Positions 16,379-25,008 of a stretch of DNA of 64,000 nt are shown one piece after another. Within the stretch, counting starts at the first letter, position 1, and each line of letters starts with the position of its first letter. Location: the NCBI RefSeq assembly GCF_945957265.1, contig NZ_CAMFKO010000022.1:1-64000 (forward strand). Direction: 5' to 3'. A program made the position numbers and the translations under genes. This DNA comes from an uncultured Dechloromonas sp. (GTDB lineage Bacteria; Pseudomonadota; Gammaproteobacteria; Burkholderiales; Rhodocyclaceae). Under the pieces are notes generated by a model. The model worked only from the letters and a program-made list of their open reading frames with translations, did not search any database and was not told where the DNA came from.

Positions 16379-18397
16379 ATGTCGATTCAGATTCGAATGA
16401 AGTCGGGTGGCCGGGCGCGTCGTTCGCCGCTTTTTGGCATGCGGCCAGCGTGCCTGGCGCTCTGTCTGGCCCTGTCGTGCAATCCGTCGTGGGCGGGGAG
16501 CGGCGACGATCTGGGAGCGCTGCCCTTCGAGCAGCTGGTGCGCCGCGAAGTCACGTCCGGGTCGCAGCTGGCGCGGCAGATCAGCGATTCGCCGTCGGCG
16601 GTGGCGATCGTCACCGCCGACGACATTCGTGCCTACGGCTACCGGACCATTGCCGAGGTGATCGGCAGCATGCGGGGGCTGTATACGACCTCGGATCGCC
16701 GCTACACCTACATGGGGGGGCGCGGCTTCGGCGCGCCGGGTGACTACACCGGCCGGATCATGGTCCTGATCGACGGCTACGTCACGCAGGACAGCCTGTT
16801 CAACCAGGCCTATATCGAAGAGTCCGGATTGATCGACCTGGCGCTGGTCGAGCGCGTCGAATACGTCCCGGGCACCGGCTCGGTGACCTACGGCAACAAT
16901 GCCATGCTCGGCATCATCAACATCGTCACCCGCAAGGGCAGCGATTTCAACACGCTGCAGCTGTCCGGCGAAGCCGGCAGCCACGATACCTATCGCCAGC
17001 GCGCGACTTTCGGCAAGCGTTTCGACAACGGCGCCGACCTCCTGCTGTCGGCGTCGTCGCTGCAGTCGCAGGGCCAGAATCTCCATTTCCCGGCCTACGA
17101 CACGCCGGCCAACAACCATGGCTGGGCCAACGGCATCGACGACGAAAGGAACCGGCGCCTTTTCGGCAAGTTCTCCTACGATGGATTCACGGTCGAGGCG
17201 GCGCATGTCGAGCGCCGGAAAACGGTGCCGACCAAGCCGATGAGGCTCGCCGTCTTCAATACGCCCTTCGTCATCGACGACGAGAACAGCTATCTGAACG
17301 CCAGCTACGAGACCGATCTCGGGCTGCACCTGTATGCCGCGTCGCGCTTTTATTTCGGTCGCTATGCCTATGACAGCCAGCGGACCATCAACGATCCGGC
17401 CTCCAATGCCCAGCGCAAGCATCGGGCGGAATGGTGGGGTGTCGACCAGAAGTTCATCGGCAAGTGGTTCGCCAATCATTCGATCATGTTCGGCATGGAG
17501 TACCGGAACGACTACAGCCAGTATCTGAGTCGCTCGTATTTCTACCCCGATGGGCGGATCGATGCGGCGAGCAGCGTCAAGGACAGCTACTCGCGCAACA
17601 CCGCCAGCCTGTACCTGGCCGACGAATACCGCTTCCACGAGCGCTGGCGGCTCAATGTCGGCGCGCGCTACGACAAGGCCAGCGACCTGGAGGGCAACTG
17701 GAGTCCGCGCCTGGCGCTGATTTATCAGCCAAGCTTCCGGACCACGCTGAAGGCCAGCTATAGCGAGGCTTTCCGCATGCCCAACGCCGACGACCGCTCG
17801 TTCTATCACGCGGGCGCGGCTCCCGAATACGTGGCGGCCAAGGAGTTTGTCGTTCAGCACGACCTGGACAGGCAGATGCGGTTGACCGGCACGCTCTACG
17901 AATACCGGCGCAGCAAGCAGCAGGTCTATCTCGGCACGCCGGGGCACTACGCGCCGATCGGCAACAGCCTGGCGCGCGGCCTGGAGCTGGAGTTCGAGGC
18001 GCGCTGGGATAACGGCCTGCGCGCGCGCAGCAGCGGCGCCTGGCAGAACTCGTCCGACGCCACTGGCCTGGATGCGGTGAATTCACCCAACGTGCTGGGC
18101 AAGTTGCAGGTTTCCGCGCCATTGCCCGGCAACGCGGTGCGTGCCGGCCTCGAGGCGCAATACCTCGGCTCCCGCCTGACCGACGAACGCCGCCGCCTGG
18201 GCGGCGTCGCGCTGGCCAACCTGACGTTCTCCAGCGAACGGAAATGGCACGGCATGTCGGCCTCGTTCAGCATTCGCAACCTGTTCGACCGCGACTACGA
18301 GGTCGTCTCGCCCTTCACCTGGGCGCCGGGAACCGGCATCGATGCCTTGCGCATGGATGGCCGGTCGTACTGGTTCCAGATCAACTACGATCTCTGA
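16379..18397 (+). CDS. TonB-dependent outer-membrane receptor
   Basis: A 672-residue outer-membrane beta-barrel with an N-terminal plug. A signal peptide ends near SCNPSWAGS. The plug runs to about residue 190 with typical strings VAIVTADDIRAYGYRTIAEV, RGFGAPGDY, LIDGYV, ERVEYVPGTGSVTYGNNAM and INIVTRKG. The barrel ends in an aromatic-rich strand (SYWFQINYDL). The plug lacks features that identify a siderophore or cobalamin ligand. The gene is followed after eight bases by a YfiR-family gene and then a terminator, a pairing also known where TonB receptors sit with signalling genes. Ligand unknown. Confidence 0.88.
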   Translation: MSIQIRMKSGGRARRSPLFGMRPACLALCLALSCNPSWAGSGDDLGALPFEQLVRREVTSGSQLARQISDSPSAVAIVTADDIRAYGYRTIAEVIGSMRGLYTTSDRRYTYMGGRGFGAPGDYTGRIMVLIDGYVTQDSLFNQAYIEESGLIDLALVERVEYVPGTGSVTYGNNAMLGIINIVTRKGSDFNTLQLSGEAGSHDTYRQRATFGKRFDNGADLLLSASSLQSQGQNLHFPAYDTPANNHGWANGIDDERNRRLFGKFSYDGFTVEAAHVERRKTVPTKPMRLAVFNTPFVIDDENSYLNASYETDLGLHLYAASRFYFGRYAYDSQRTINDPASNAQRKHRAEWWGVDQKFIGKWFANHSIMFGMEYRNDYSQYLSRSYFYPDGRIDAASSVKDSYSRNTASLYLADEYRFHERWRLNVGARYDKASDLEGNWSPRLALIYQPSFRTTLKASYSEAFRMPNADDRSFYHAGAAPEYVAAKEFVVQHDLDRQMRLTGTLYEYRRSKQQVYLGTPGHYAPIGNSLARGLELEFEARWDNGLRARSSGAWQNSSDATGLDAVNSPNVLGKLQVSAPLPGNAVRAGLEAQYLGSRLTDERRRLGGVALANLTFSSERKWHGMSASFSIRNLFDRDYEVVSPFTWAPGTGIDALRMDGRSYWFQINYDL

Positions 18398-18405
18398 GCC
18401 CGGTC

Positions 18406-18945
18406 ATGCGCGCCCTTCTTCTCCTGCTCGGATTCGGAATCAGCCTGGCGGCCAGCGCCCAGGTCGTGTCCGAACACGACATGAAGGCCGCTTACCTGTA
18501 CAACTTCGCCCACCTTTTCGAATGGCCGGAATCGCGGCGGGCCAACTTCCACATCTGCATCCTGGGCGACGAGGAGGTGGGGGCGGCGATGCAGGGATAC
18601 GACGAAAAGCGGGTCAACGGCCAGCGCATGGTCATCGCCCGGCTGAGCACGACGACGCCCATCCGCCTGTGCGACATCCTCTACGTCGGGGCCGCCGAAG
18701 TGGGCAACCTGCCGAAAATCCGCTCGATGCTGGGCGGGCAGCCGACCCTGACCGTTGCCGACAAGGTGCCGCTGCAGTCGGTGGCGGTGGCGCTGGCGCT
18801 GGAAAACCAGCACCTGATGTTCGATGTCAATCTCGAACATTGCGAGCGCGCCAATCTCAAGGCCAGGCAGACCGTGCTCGGCCTGGCGCGCCTGGTGCGC
18901 AAGCCGGCCGACGGCGAAGCGAAAGGGAATGCCGTTTCGCGCTAG
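18406..18945 (+). CDS. YfiR family (DUF4154) periplasmic protein
   Basis: A 179-residue exported protein with a signal peptide (MRALLLLLGFGISLAASAQ) and the YfiR/DUF4154 fold. The conserved opening EHDMKAAYLYNFAHLFEWP is followed by FHICILGD and CDILYVGAAE. In Pseudomonas aeruginosa YfiR is a periplasmic repressor of the membrane diguanylate cyclase YfiN. Here there is no YfiN-like partner next to it; the partner gene is the TonB receptor upstream, so the two may form a sensing unit at the envelope. A strong bidirectional terminator ends the operon. Confidence 0.85.
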   Translation: MRALLLLLGFGISLAASAQVVSEHDMKAAYLYNFAHLFEWPESRRANFHICILGDEEVGAAMQGYDEKRVNGQRMVIARLSTTTPIRLCDILYVGAAEVGNLPKIRSMLGGQPTLTVADKVPLQSVAVALALENQHLMFDVNLEHCERANLKARQTVLGLARLVRKPADGEAKGNAVSR

Positions 18946-18976
18946 CCGAAAGGGTGGGGCAATCGTCGGTGCCAGA

Positions 18977-19004
18977 AAAAACGCTTCCCGGGGGAAGCGT
19001 TTTT
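18977..19004. terminator. Bidirectional rho-independent terminator
   Basis: AAAAACGCTTCCC and GGGAAGCGTTTTT form a perfect 13-bp stem around GG, giving a GC core with a T-run on each strand. It lies between the converging yfiR-like gene and cysN. Confidence 0.9.
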
Positions 19005-19026
19005 GTTGGCCGATACCCGGGTGGAA

Positions 19027-20295
19027 TCAGAGGATCATCCCGGCGCCGACGGTGTTGTTGTTGCTTTCGTCGATGACGATGAAGGCGCCGGTGCCGCGGT
19101 TTTCCAGGTAAGGATCGACGAACAGCGGCTGGGCAAGCTTGAAGCTCACTTCGGCAATGTCGTTCATCGCCAGCTTGTCGGCGGCGACCTTTTCCAGCGT
19201 ATTGACGTCGAGACGGTGGTCGATGCCGGTCAGCTTGGCCTTGGAGTCACGCGTCGTGTGGCGGATCAGGTAGGTGCGGGCGCGGTCGAGCGGGGTTTCG
19301 GCCAGCCAGCAGACGGTGGCGCGGATTTCCTTGACGGCGGCCGGGGCTTCGTCGGTCTTGACGATCATGTCGCCGCGCGAGGTGTCGATCTCGTCGGCCA
19401 GCAGCAGGGTGACCGACTGCTCGGTAAAGGCGGAACCGATCTCGACGCCGCCCAGTTGCACCGACTTGACGGTCGATTCGAGGCCGTTCGGCAGCACGGT
19501 GACCTTGTCGCCGACCTTGATCGAGCCGGATTCGACGCGGCCCATGAAGCCGCGGTAGTCGTGCAGGTCCGGGTTGGCCGAATCCTGCGGGCGGCAGACG
19601 TACTGGACCGGGAAGCGGAAGGGCTCGTCGTGCTCGGTGTGGGCGGCCGGCGCGGCTTCGAGAATCTCGAGCAGGGTCGGGCCTTCGTACCAGTTCAGCG
19701 AGTCGCCGCGATCCACGATCATGTCGCCGTTGAGCGCCGACATCGGCAGGAAGCGGATGTCCTCGATGCCGACCTTGGCGGCGAATTCGAGGTAGTCGGC
19801 CTTGATCTTCTCGTAGGTTTCCTGCGAGTAATCGACCAGGTCCATCTTGTTGATGGCGACGACCAGGTGCGGGATGCCGACCAGCGAAGCCAGCTTGGAG
19901 TGGCGGCGGGTCTGGGTCAGCACGCCCTTGCGCGCGTCGATCAGGATGATGGCCAGGTTGGCGGTCGACGCGGCGGTCACCATGTTGCGGGTGTACTGCT
20001 CGTGGCCCGGCGCGTCGGCGATGATGTACTTGCGCGTGCCGGTCGAGAAGTAGCGGTAGGCGACGTCGATGGTGATGCCCTGTTCGCGCTCGGCCTGCAG
20101 GCCGTCGGTGAGCAACGACAGGTCGACCGCGCCCATGCCGCGCTTCTGCGAGGTTTTCTCGATGGCGTTCAGCGTGTCGGCGAGGATGGTCTTGGTGTCG
20201 AACAGCAGGCGGCCGATCAGCGTGCTCTTGCCGTCATCGACGCTGCCGCAGGTCAGGAAGCGCAGCAGGCCGTGATCTTCAACGTGGGCGGTCAT
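19027..20295 (-). CDS. cysN: Sulfate adenylyltransferase GTPase subunit CysN
   Basis: GTPase subunit of ATP sulfurylase, which couples GTP hydrolysis to APS formation from sulfate and ATP. The 422-residue protein has the translation-factor GTPase fold: P-loop GSVDDGKST near residue 17, DAPGHEQYTRNM as the G3 motif and AINKMD as G4. Two beta-barrel domains follow. There is no fused APS kinase (CysC), so no PAPS branch is encoded here, which agrees with the APS-type CysH in this window. Its start overlaps the cysD stop by one base (TAATG), indicating translational coupling. Confidence 0.95.
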   Translation of the reverse strand: MTAHVEDHGLLRFLTCGSVDDGKSTLIGRLLFDTKTILADTLNAIEKTSQKRGMGAVDLSLLTDGLQAEREQGITIDVAYRYFSTGTRKYIIADAPGHEQYTRNMVTAASTANLAIILIDARKGVLTQTRRHSKLASLVGIPHLVVAINKMDLVDYSQETYEKIKADYLEFAAKVGIEDIRFLPMSALNGDMIVDRGDSLNWYEGPTLLEILEAAPAAHTEHDEPFRFPVQYVCRPQDSANPDLHDYRGFMGRVESGSIKVGDKVTVLPNGLESTVKSVQLGGVEIGSAFTEQSVTLLLADEIDTSRGDMIVKTDEAPAAVKEIRATVCWLAETPLDRARTYLIRHTTRDSKAKLTGIDHRLDVNTLEKVAADKLAMNDIAEVSFKLAQPLFVDPYLENRGTGAFIVIDESNNNTVGAGMIL

Positions 20296-21224
20296 TAGAA
20301 GTAACCCTCTTTCTTGCGTTGTTCCATGGAGGCTTCGCTGGTCTGGTCGTCCAGACGCGTCGCGCCGCGCTCGGTGATGGTGGTGGTGGCGGTCTCGAGG
20401 ACGATCTTGGCGACGTCGTCGGCAGCCGACTCGACCGGTGCCGTGCAGGAAATGTCGCCGACGGTGCGGAAGCGCACCTGCAGGTCGACGATCTCTTCAC
20501 CCGGCTTGGCGACGTTGGTCAGCTCGCCGGAAACCAGCGGCACGTTGACCGGCACGATGGCGCCCTGGCGGATGACCACCGGGCGGGTGTGGGCGAAGTA
20601 GATCGACGGCAGTTCCAGGCCTTCGCGCTCGATGTATTGCCAGACGTCCATTTCCGTCCAGTTCGAGATGGGGAAGGCGCGGATGTTCTCGCCCTTGTGG
20701 CTGCGGGCGTTGTAGAGGTTCCACAGCTCCGGGCGCTGGTTCTTCGGGTCCCATTGGCCGAACTCGTCGCGGAAGCTCATGATGCGTTCCTTGGCGCGGG
20801 CCTTTTCCTCGTCGCGGCGGGCGCCGCCGATGCAGGCGTCGAAGCCGAATTCCTCGATGGCTTCGAGCAGGGTCACCGACTGGTGCTTGTTGCGCGATTC
20901 GCCTTCATGCTTGAGGACCACCGTGCCGCGCTTCATCGAATCCTCGACCGAGCGGACGATCAGGCGCTCGCCGAGTTCGGCGGCGCGCTTGTCGCGGAAG
21001 GCGACGACTTCCCGGTAGTTGTGGCCGGTGTCGATGTGCATCAGCGGGAAGGGGAACTTGCCCGGGCGGAAGGCCTTTTCGGCGATGCGCAGCATGCAGA
21101 TCGAGTCCTTGCCGCCGGAGAAGAGCAGCACCGGGTTGGCGCACTGGCCGGCCACTTCGCGCATGATGTGGATGGCTTCGGCTTCGAGCCAGTCCAGGTG
21201 GGAGAGGGTGGAACGTTGTGTCAT
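20295..21224 (-). CDS. cysD: Sulfate adenylyltransferase subunit CysD
   Basis: ATP-binding adenylyltransferase subunit of ATP sulfurylase (ATP + sulfate to APS + PPi). The 309-residue protein contains the PP-loop motif LLFSGGKDSICML near residue 33 and the CysD signatures HIDTGHNYREVVAFRD and CIGGARRDEEKARAKER. It is the first gene of cysDN. The promoter region upstream holds TTAATT and TACAAT hexamers 17 bases apart and a 13-bp box also present before the cysIH operon, so CysB control is likely. Confidence 0.96.
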   Translation of the reverse strand: MTQRSTLSHLDWLEAEAIHIMREVAGQCANPVLLFSGGKDSICMLRIAEKAFRPGKFPFPLMHIDTGHNYREVVAFRDKRAAELGERLIVRSVEDSMKRGTVVLKHEGESRNKHQSVTLLEAIEEFGFDACIGGARRDEEKARAKERIMSFRDEFGQWDPKNQRPELWNLYNARSHKGENIRAFPISNWTEMDVWQYIEREGLELPSIYFAHTRPVVIRQGAIVPVNVPLVSGELTNVAKPGEEIVDLQVRFRTVGDISCTAPVESAADDVAKIVLETATTTITERGATRLDDQTSEASMEQRKKEGYF

Positions 21225-21260
21225 TGCTGGGTAATCCGCGTGGATTGTCGAATGGACGGC

Positions 21261-21329
21261 ATTGTAGCAAATGCTTAATGCTCAATTAAGAACGAGTGAG
21301 CATCTTGTTATTTCGAATTGTTATAAATA
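21261..21329 (-). promoter_or_regulatory. cysDN promoter with candidate CysB box
   Basis: On the minus strand a -35-like TTAATT (21289-21284) and -10 TACAAT (21266-21261) are 17 bases apart. Upstream, TATTTATAACAAT (21329-21317) is identical, in the same orientation, to the box before the tauE-cysI-cysH operon. Its centre is about 69 bases before the likely transcription start, where LysR-type activators commonly bind. CysB as the binder is an inference from context. Confidence 0.5.
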
Positions 21330-21428
21330 ATTGATCGTCGACTTTGAACGTTCGGCAAACTATCGGGTCCGTTCTGTTACCCGACTCGGGGTGACATTTC
21401 ATAAATTAATGACAAAGAGGAGATAAAG

Positions 21429-21947
21429 ATGATCATGCGTGCCGGTTTTATCATGAGCGCCATTGCGGCCAGCCTGCTGGGCGCCTGTGCCACGACGCCA
21501 GCGGGGCCGATGGCCAGCGCCGACCTGCAGGCCCGTTCGGGGAGTGCGGTGAGCGGCAAGGTGACATTGACCGAGCTGAACGGCCGTTTGCGGGTCGAGG
21601 CGCAGGTTGCCGGCCTGACGCCGGGAGAGCATGGCTTTCACGTTCATGAGGCAGGGGATTGCAGCGCGCCCGATGCCAGTTCCGCGAAGGGGCATTTCAA
21701 TCCGGCCGGCAAGACCCATGGCCATCATGCCGGGAGCGAGCGGCACGGCGGCGACATGCCCAACCTGGTCGCCAACGCAGCCGGCGAGGCCCGTTTTTCC
21801 GGGGATATCGAAGGTCTCGGCCTGAGCGGAACGAACGGCGTCGTCGGGCGCAGCATCGTCATCCACGCCGATCCGGACGACTACAAGTCCCAACCCGCCG
21901 GCAATTCCGGCAAGCGGATTGCCTGCGGCACGATTGTCGCCCGCTAG
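21429..21947 (+). CDS. sodC: Cu/Zn superoxide dismutase, lipoprotein
   Basis: Periplasmic Cu/Zn superoxide dismutase, 172 residues, converting superoxide to O2 and H2O2. A lipobox SLLGAC with Cys20 suggests it is anchored as a lipoprotein. The metal ligands are recognisable: HGFHVHEAGDC (copper and disulfide region), GHFNP, the His-rich HGHHAGSERHGGD zinc loop, and SIVIHADPDDY. The arginine loop and second disulfide cysteine are in NSGKRIACG. A strong ribosome site AGAGGAG sits before the ATG. It diverges from cysDN and stands alone. Confidence 0.93.
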   Translation: MIMRAGFIMSAIAASLLGACATTPAGPMASADLQARSGSAVSGKVTLTELNGRLRVEAQVAGLTPGEHGFHVHEAGDCSAPDASSAKGHFNPAGKTHGHHAGSERHGGDMPNLVANAAGEARFSGDIEGLGLSGTNGVVGRSIVIHADPDDYKSQPAGNSGKRIACGTIVAR

Positions 21948-22038
21948 CAGCGCACTTCGGGGAGAGGGGAGGCGGATGTCGCTTCCCCCGGAAAAAGCGC
22001 CGATTGATGCCTGCGGTTTTTGCTAAATCTATTACTTA

Positions 22039-22070
22039 ATGCATACAATCCACCCATTGGATTAGTGCAT
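22039..22070. promoter_or_regulatory. Imperfect inverted repeat before a hybrid kinase
   Basis: ATGCA-TAC-AATCCA on the left and TGGATT-AG-TGCAT on the right form a two-part inverted repeat around CCCAT. It ends 18 bases before the GTG start of the kinase, in an AT-rich patch. An operator or promoter-associated structure is possible; the binder is unknown. Confidence 0.4.
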
Positions 22071-22088
22071 TGGGTGATTGGAGAGCGC

Positions 22089-24959
22089 GTGAGCCGCCGT
22101 ATACTTTTTTTCGTCACCGGCCTTCTGGCCTGTGGATTGGCGCTGGCGGCCTACTTTGCCGAACGGATCAACCAGTCCCGGCACGAAACGGCGATACGGG
22201 CCTTCGTTCATAACGAGCTCGGGCGGGTGCGCGATTCGCTCGAGGGACACCTGAACGCCGATATCCAGCTGGTTCGCGGCCTGACCAGCCTGGTGGCGCT
22301 GACCCCGAACATCGACCAGGAGCGTTTGAATGTGGCGGCCAAACCCCTGTTCGACGGGCGTTCGCAGCTGCGCAGCCTGGCCCTGGCGCCGGACATGGTC
22401 ATTCGCATGGTTTATCCGGTGGCCGGCAACGAGAAGGCCCTGGGGCTGGAATACCGCGGTATTCCGGAGCAGTTCCGGTCGGTGGAACGGGCGCGCCAGA
22501 GTCGCCAGATCGTCCTCGCCGGGCCGTTCAGGCTGGTGCAAGGGGGCGAGGGGCTGGCCGCCCGCTTGCCGGTATATCTGACGGACAGCGGCGGGCGCGA
22601 GTATTTCTGGGGCATCGTCAGTGCCTTGATCGATTCCGAGAAATTGTTTGCCGCCAGCGGCTTGCGTGACGACAAGCTGTCGGTCGAGATTGCGATTCGC
22701 GGGAAGGATGGCGAAGGCGCGAAGGGCGCCGCCTTTTTTGGACGGCCCGATGTCTTCGCCATGAATCCCGTGCTGGCGGACATCTATCTGCCGACGGGTT
22801 CCTGGCAGTTGGCGGCGATTCCCCGGGGCGGCTGGCAAAGCACGCCGGACAACGTCTGGCTGTTGCGCGGCGGCCTGCTGATGGTTTCCGCCCTGGTCCT
22901 CGGCTCCTTCCTGGCACTGATCCGGGCGTGGGGGCTTCTGGCGCAGGCCGGGGAACGTGTCGAGGCGTCGCGTCAGCAATTGTCGGCAACGCTGGAAAGC
23001 ACGCCCAACGTGGCCGTCCAGTGGTATGACCGGACGGGAAAGATCATCTACTGGAACAAGGCCTCGGAACACCTGTACGGCTGGTCGGCGGAAGAGGCGC
23101 TGGGCAAGACCCTCGATCAGCTGATCCTGAGTCCCGCCGAGACGGCCGAGGCCCAGCGCGCCTCGGAGCAGGTCATGGCGAGCGGGCAGCCGGTCGGCCC
23201 GCTGGAGTACATGGCGCGCAATCGGGACGGGGAGATCATCTGGGTCGAGGCGACCAAGTTCGCCATTCCCGGCGACAACAAGGCGGAACCCATCGTCGTC
23301 TGCATGGATGTCGATATTACCGAGCGCAAGCACACGGCCAGGCAGCTCGCCGATTTCAATCGGGATTTCGAAGCGTTTCTGAACGAGACGATCGACTTCA
23401 TCTATTTCAAGGATGCCGATGGCTGCATCCGCTTCTGCAGCCAGACCATGGCCGTCATGGCGAATCGCGTGAGCTGGCGGGAGATGGTCGGCAAGCGCGA
23501 TGCGGATGTCTTCAGCCCGGAAGTCGCCGTCCGCTACGCAGCATCCGACCGCGTCGTCCTCCGCGAAGGAAAGCCCATTCTGGGCGTCATCGAGTCCTAT
23601 CGCGATGCCCATGGCGACGAGCGGCACGTGCAGACCAGCAAATGGCCGCTGTTCGACGAAAGCCAGCAAGTGGTGGGGGTGTTCGGTATCAGCCACGACA
23701 TTTCCGATCGCATGCAATACGAGGCGGAACTGCATGAGCATCGCCAGGACCTCGAAAAGCAGGTCGCCCGGCGCACGGCCGAACTGGCGCATGCCAAGGC
23801 GGCGGCGGAGTCGGCCAGCATCGCCAAGAGCGCTTTCCTGGCCAACATGTCGCATGAAATACGGACGCCGCTCAATGCCATCACCGGCATGGCCCACCTG
23901 ATCCGCCGTGCCGGGCTCCTGCCCGAGCAGGAAGCCCGGCTGGGCAGGCTCGAGCTGGCTTCGGAGCACCTGCTGGAGATCATCAACGCCATCCTCGACC
24001 TGTCCAAGATCGAGGCCGGAAAATTCGTGCTCGACGAATCGCCGGTGCAGCCCGAGCGGCTACTCGCGAATATCGTCGCCATCCTCGGCGACCGCGCGCA
24101 GGCCAAGCACCTCCAGCTGGTCGTCGACTGCGGCGAGGCGCTTCCCCTGCTGGCGGGGGACGCCACGCGGTTGCAGCAGGCGTTGCTCAACTACGCCACC
24201 AATGCCATCAAGTTTACGGAAACCGGAACGATCACCCTGCGCCTGACCCGTCTCGACGAAAACGAGCAGGGCATCCTGCTGCGTTTCGAGATCCAGGACA
24301 CGGGCATCGGCATCCAGCCCGAGCAGTTGCCCCGCCTGTTCGCCGCCTTCGAGCAGGCGGACAATTCGATTACCCGCCGTTACGGCGGCACCGGCCTGGG
24401 CCTGGCGATCACCCGGAAACTGGCCCATGCGATGGGGGGCGAGGCCGGGGCGGACAGCGTGCCGGGCGCGGGAAGCACCTTCTGGCTGACGGCGCGCTTG
24501 AAGCGCTCGTCCGGAACGAACGAGGCGAGAACGGAAATCGGTCAGGAAGAGGCGGCGGATATCGTCTTGAGCAAGGATTTTGCCGGCAGTCGCATCCTGC
24601 TGGTGGAGGACGAGCCGATCAATCGGGAAATCACGCTCGCCATGCTCGGCGCCATCGGCCTGGTCGCCGACATCGCCGAGGACGGACTGGTCGCGCTGGA
24701 CAAGGTCGAAGCGAACGACTACGACCTGATCCTGATGGACATGCAGATGCCGAGGCTGGATGGCCTGGCCGCCACGCTTCGCCTGCGCGCCATGCCGCGG
24801 GCCGCGCCGGTCCCTATCCTGGCCATGACGGCCAACGCCTTCGCCGACGACAAGGAGCGCTGCCTGCAGGCCGGGATGAACGATTTCATCGCCAAGCCGG
24901 TGCGCCACGAAACCTTCTATGCCACGCTGCTCCGGTGGCTGGCCAAGCCCGCGGAATGA
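22089..24959 (+). CDS. Hybrid histidine kinase (CHASE-PAS-PAS-HisKA-HATPase-REC)
   Basis: Membrane hybrid sensor kinase of 956 residues. Helices at about 5-23 and 260-278 bracket a periplasmic CHASE-like domain (about 45-220). Two PAS domains follow (about 295-415 and 425-540), then HisKA with His589 in [11 protein letters not shown], a HATPase with DTGIGI and GTGLGLAI, and a receiver with Asp884 in [11 protein letters not shown]. There is no Hpt domain, so a separate Hpt protein must complete a relay; one is encoded at 47035. I use GTG 22089, which has GGAGAG just upstream and begins right before the first helix; an in-frame TTG at 22020 is unlikely. The kinase core is closely similar to that of the hybrid kinase at 27560. 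Confidence 0.9.
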   Translation: MSRRILFFVTGLLACGLALAAYFAERINQSRHETAIRAFVHNELGRVRDSLEGHLNADIQLVRGLTSLVALTPNIDQERLNVAAKPLFDGRSQLRSLALAPDMVIRMVYPVAGNEKALGLEYRGIPEQFRSVERARQSRQIVLAGPFRLVQGGEGLAARLPVYLTDSGGREYFWGIVSALIDSEKLFAASGLRDDKLSVEIAIRGKDGEGAKGAAFFGRPDVFAMNPVLADIYLPTGSWQLAAIPRGGWQSTPDNVWLLRGGLLMVSALVLGSFLALIRAWGLLAQAGERVEASRQQLSATLESTPNVAVQWYDRTGKIIYWNKASEHLYGWSAEEALGKTLDQLILSPAETAEAQRASEQVMASGQPVGPLEYMARNRDGEIIWVEATKFAIPGDNKAEPIVVCMDVDITERKHTARQLADFNRDFEAFLNETIDFIYFKDADGCIRFCSQTMAVMANRVSWREMVGKRDADVFSPEVAVRYAASDRVVLREGKPILGVIESYRDAHGDERHVQTSKWPLFDESQQVVGVFGISHDISDRMQYEAELHEHRQDLEKQVARRTAELAHAKAAAESASIAKSAFLANMSHEIRTPLNAITGMAHLIRRAGLLPEQEARLGRLELASEHLLEIINAILDLSKIEAGKFVLDESPVQPERLLANIVAILGDRAQAKHLQLVVDCGEALPLLAGDATRLQQALLNYATNAIKFTETGTITLRLTRLDENEQGILLRFEIQDTGIGIQPEQLPRLFAAFEQADNSITRRYGGTGLGLAITRKLAHAMGGEAGADSVPGAGSTFWLTARLKRSSGTNEARTEIGQEEAADIVLSKDFAGSRILLVEDEPINREITLAMLGAIGLVADIAEDGLVALDKVEANDYDLILMDMQMPRLDGLAATLRLRAMPRAAPVPILAMTANAFADDKERCLQAGMNDFIAKPVRHETFYATLLRWLAKPAE

Positions 24960-24964
24960 GCGCG

Positions 24965-24996
24965 CAGCACCTTTCCGCCGTGGCGGAAAGGTGCTG
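24965..24996. terminator. Strong hairpin between converging genes
   Basis: A 15-bp perfect stem (CAGCACCTTTCCGCC with its complement) around a two-base GT loop lies between the converging hybrid kinase and the kinase/PduL fusion gene. No T-run follows. It probably serves as a bidirectional transcription end or 3' stabiliser. Confidence 0.6.
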
Positions 24997-25008
24997 GCCG
25001 GCGGCGCC

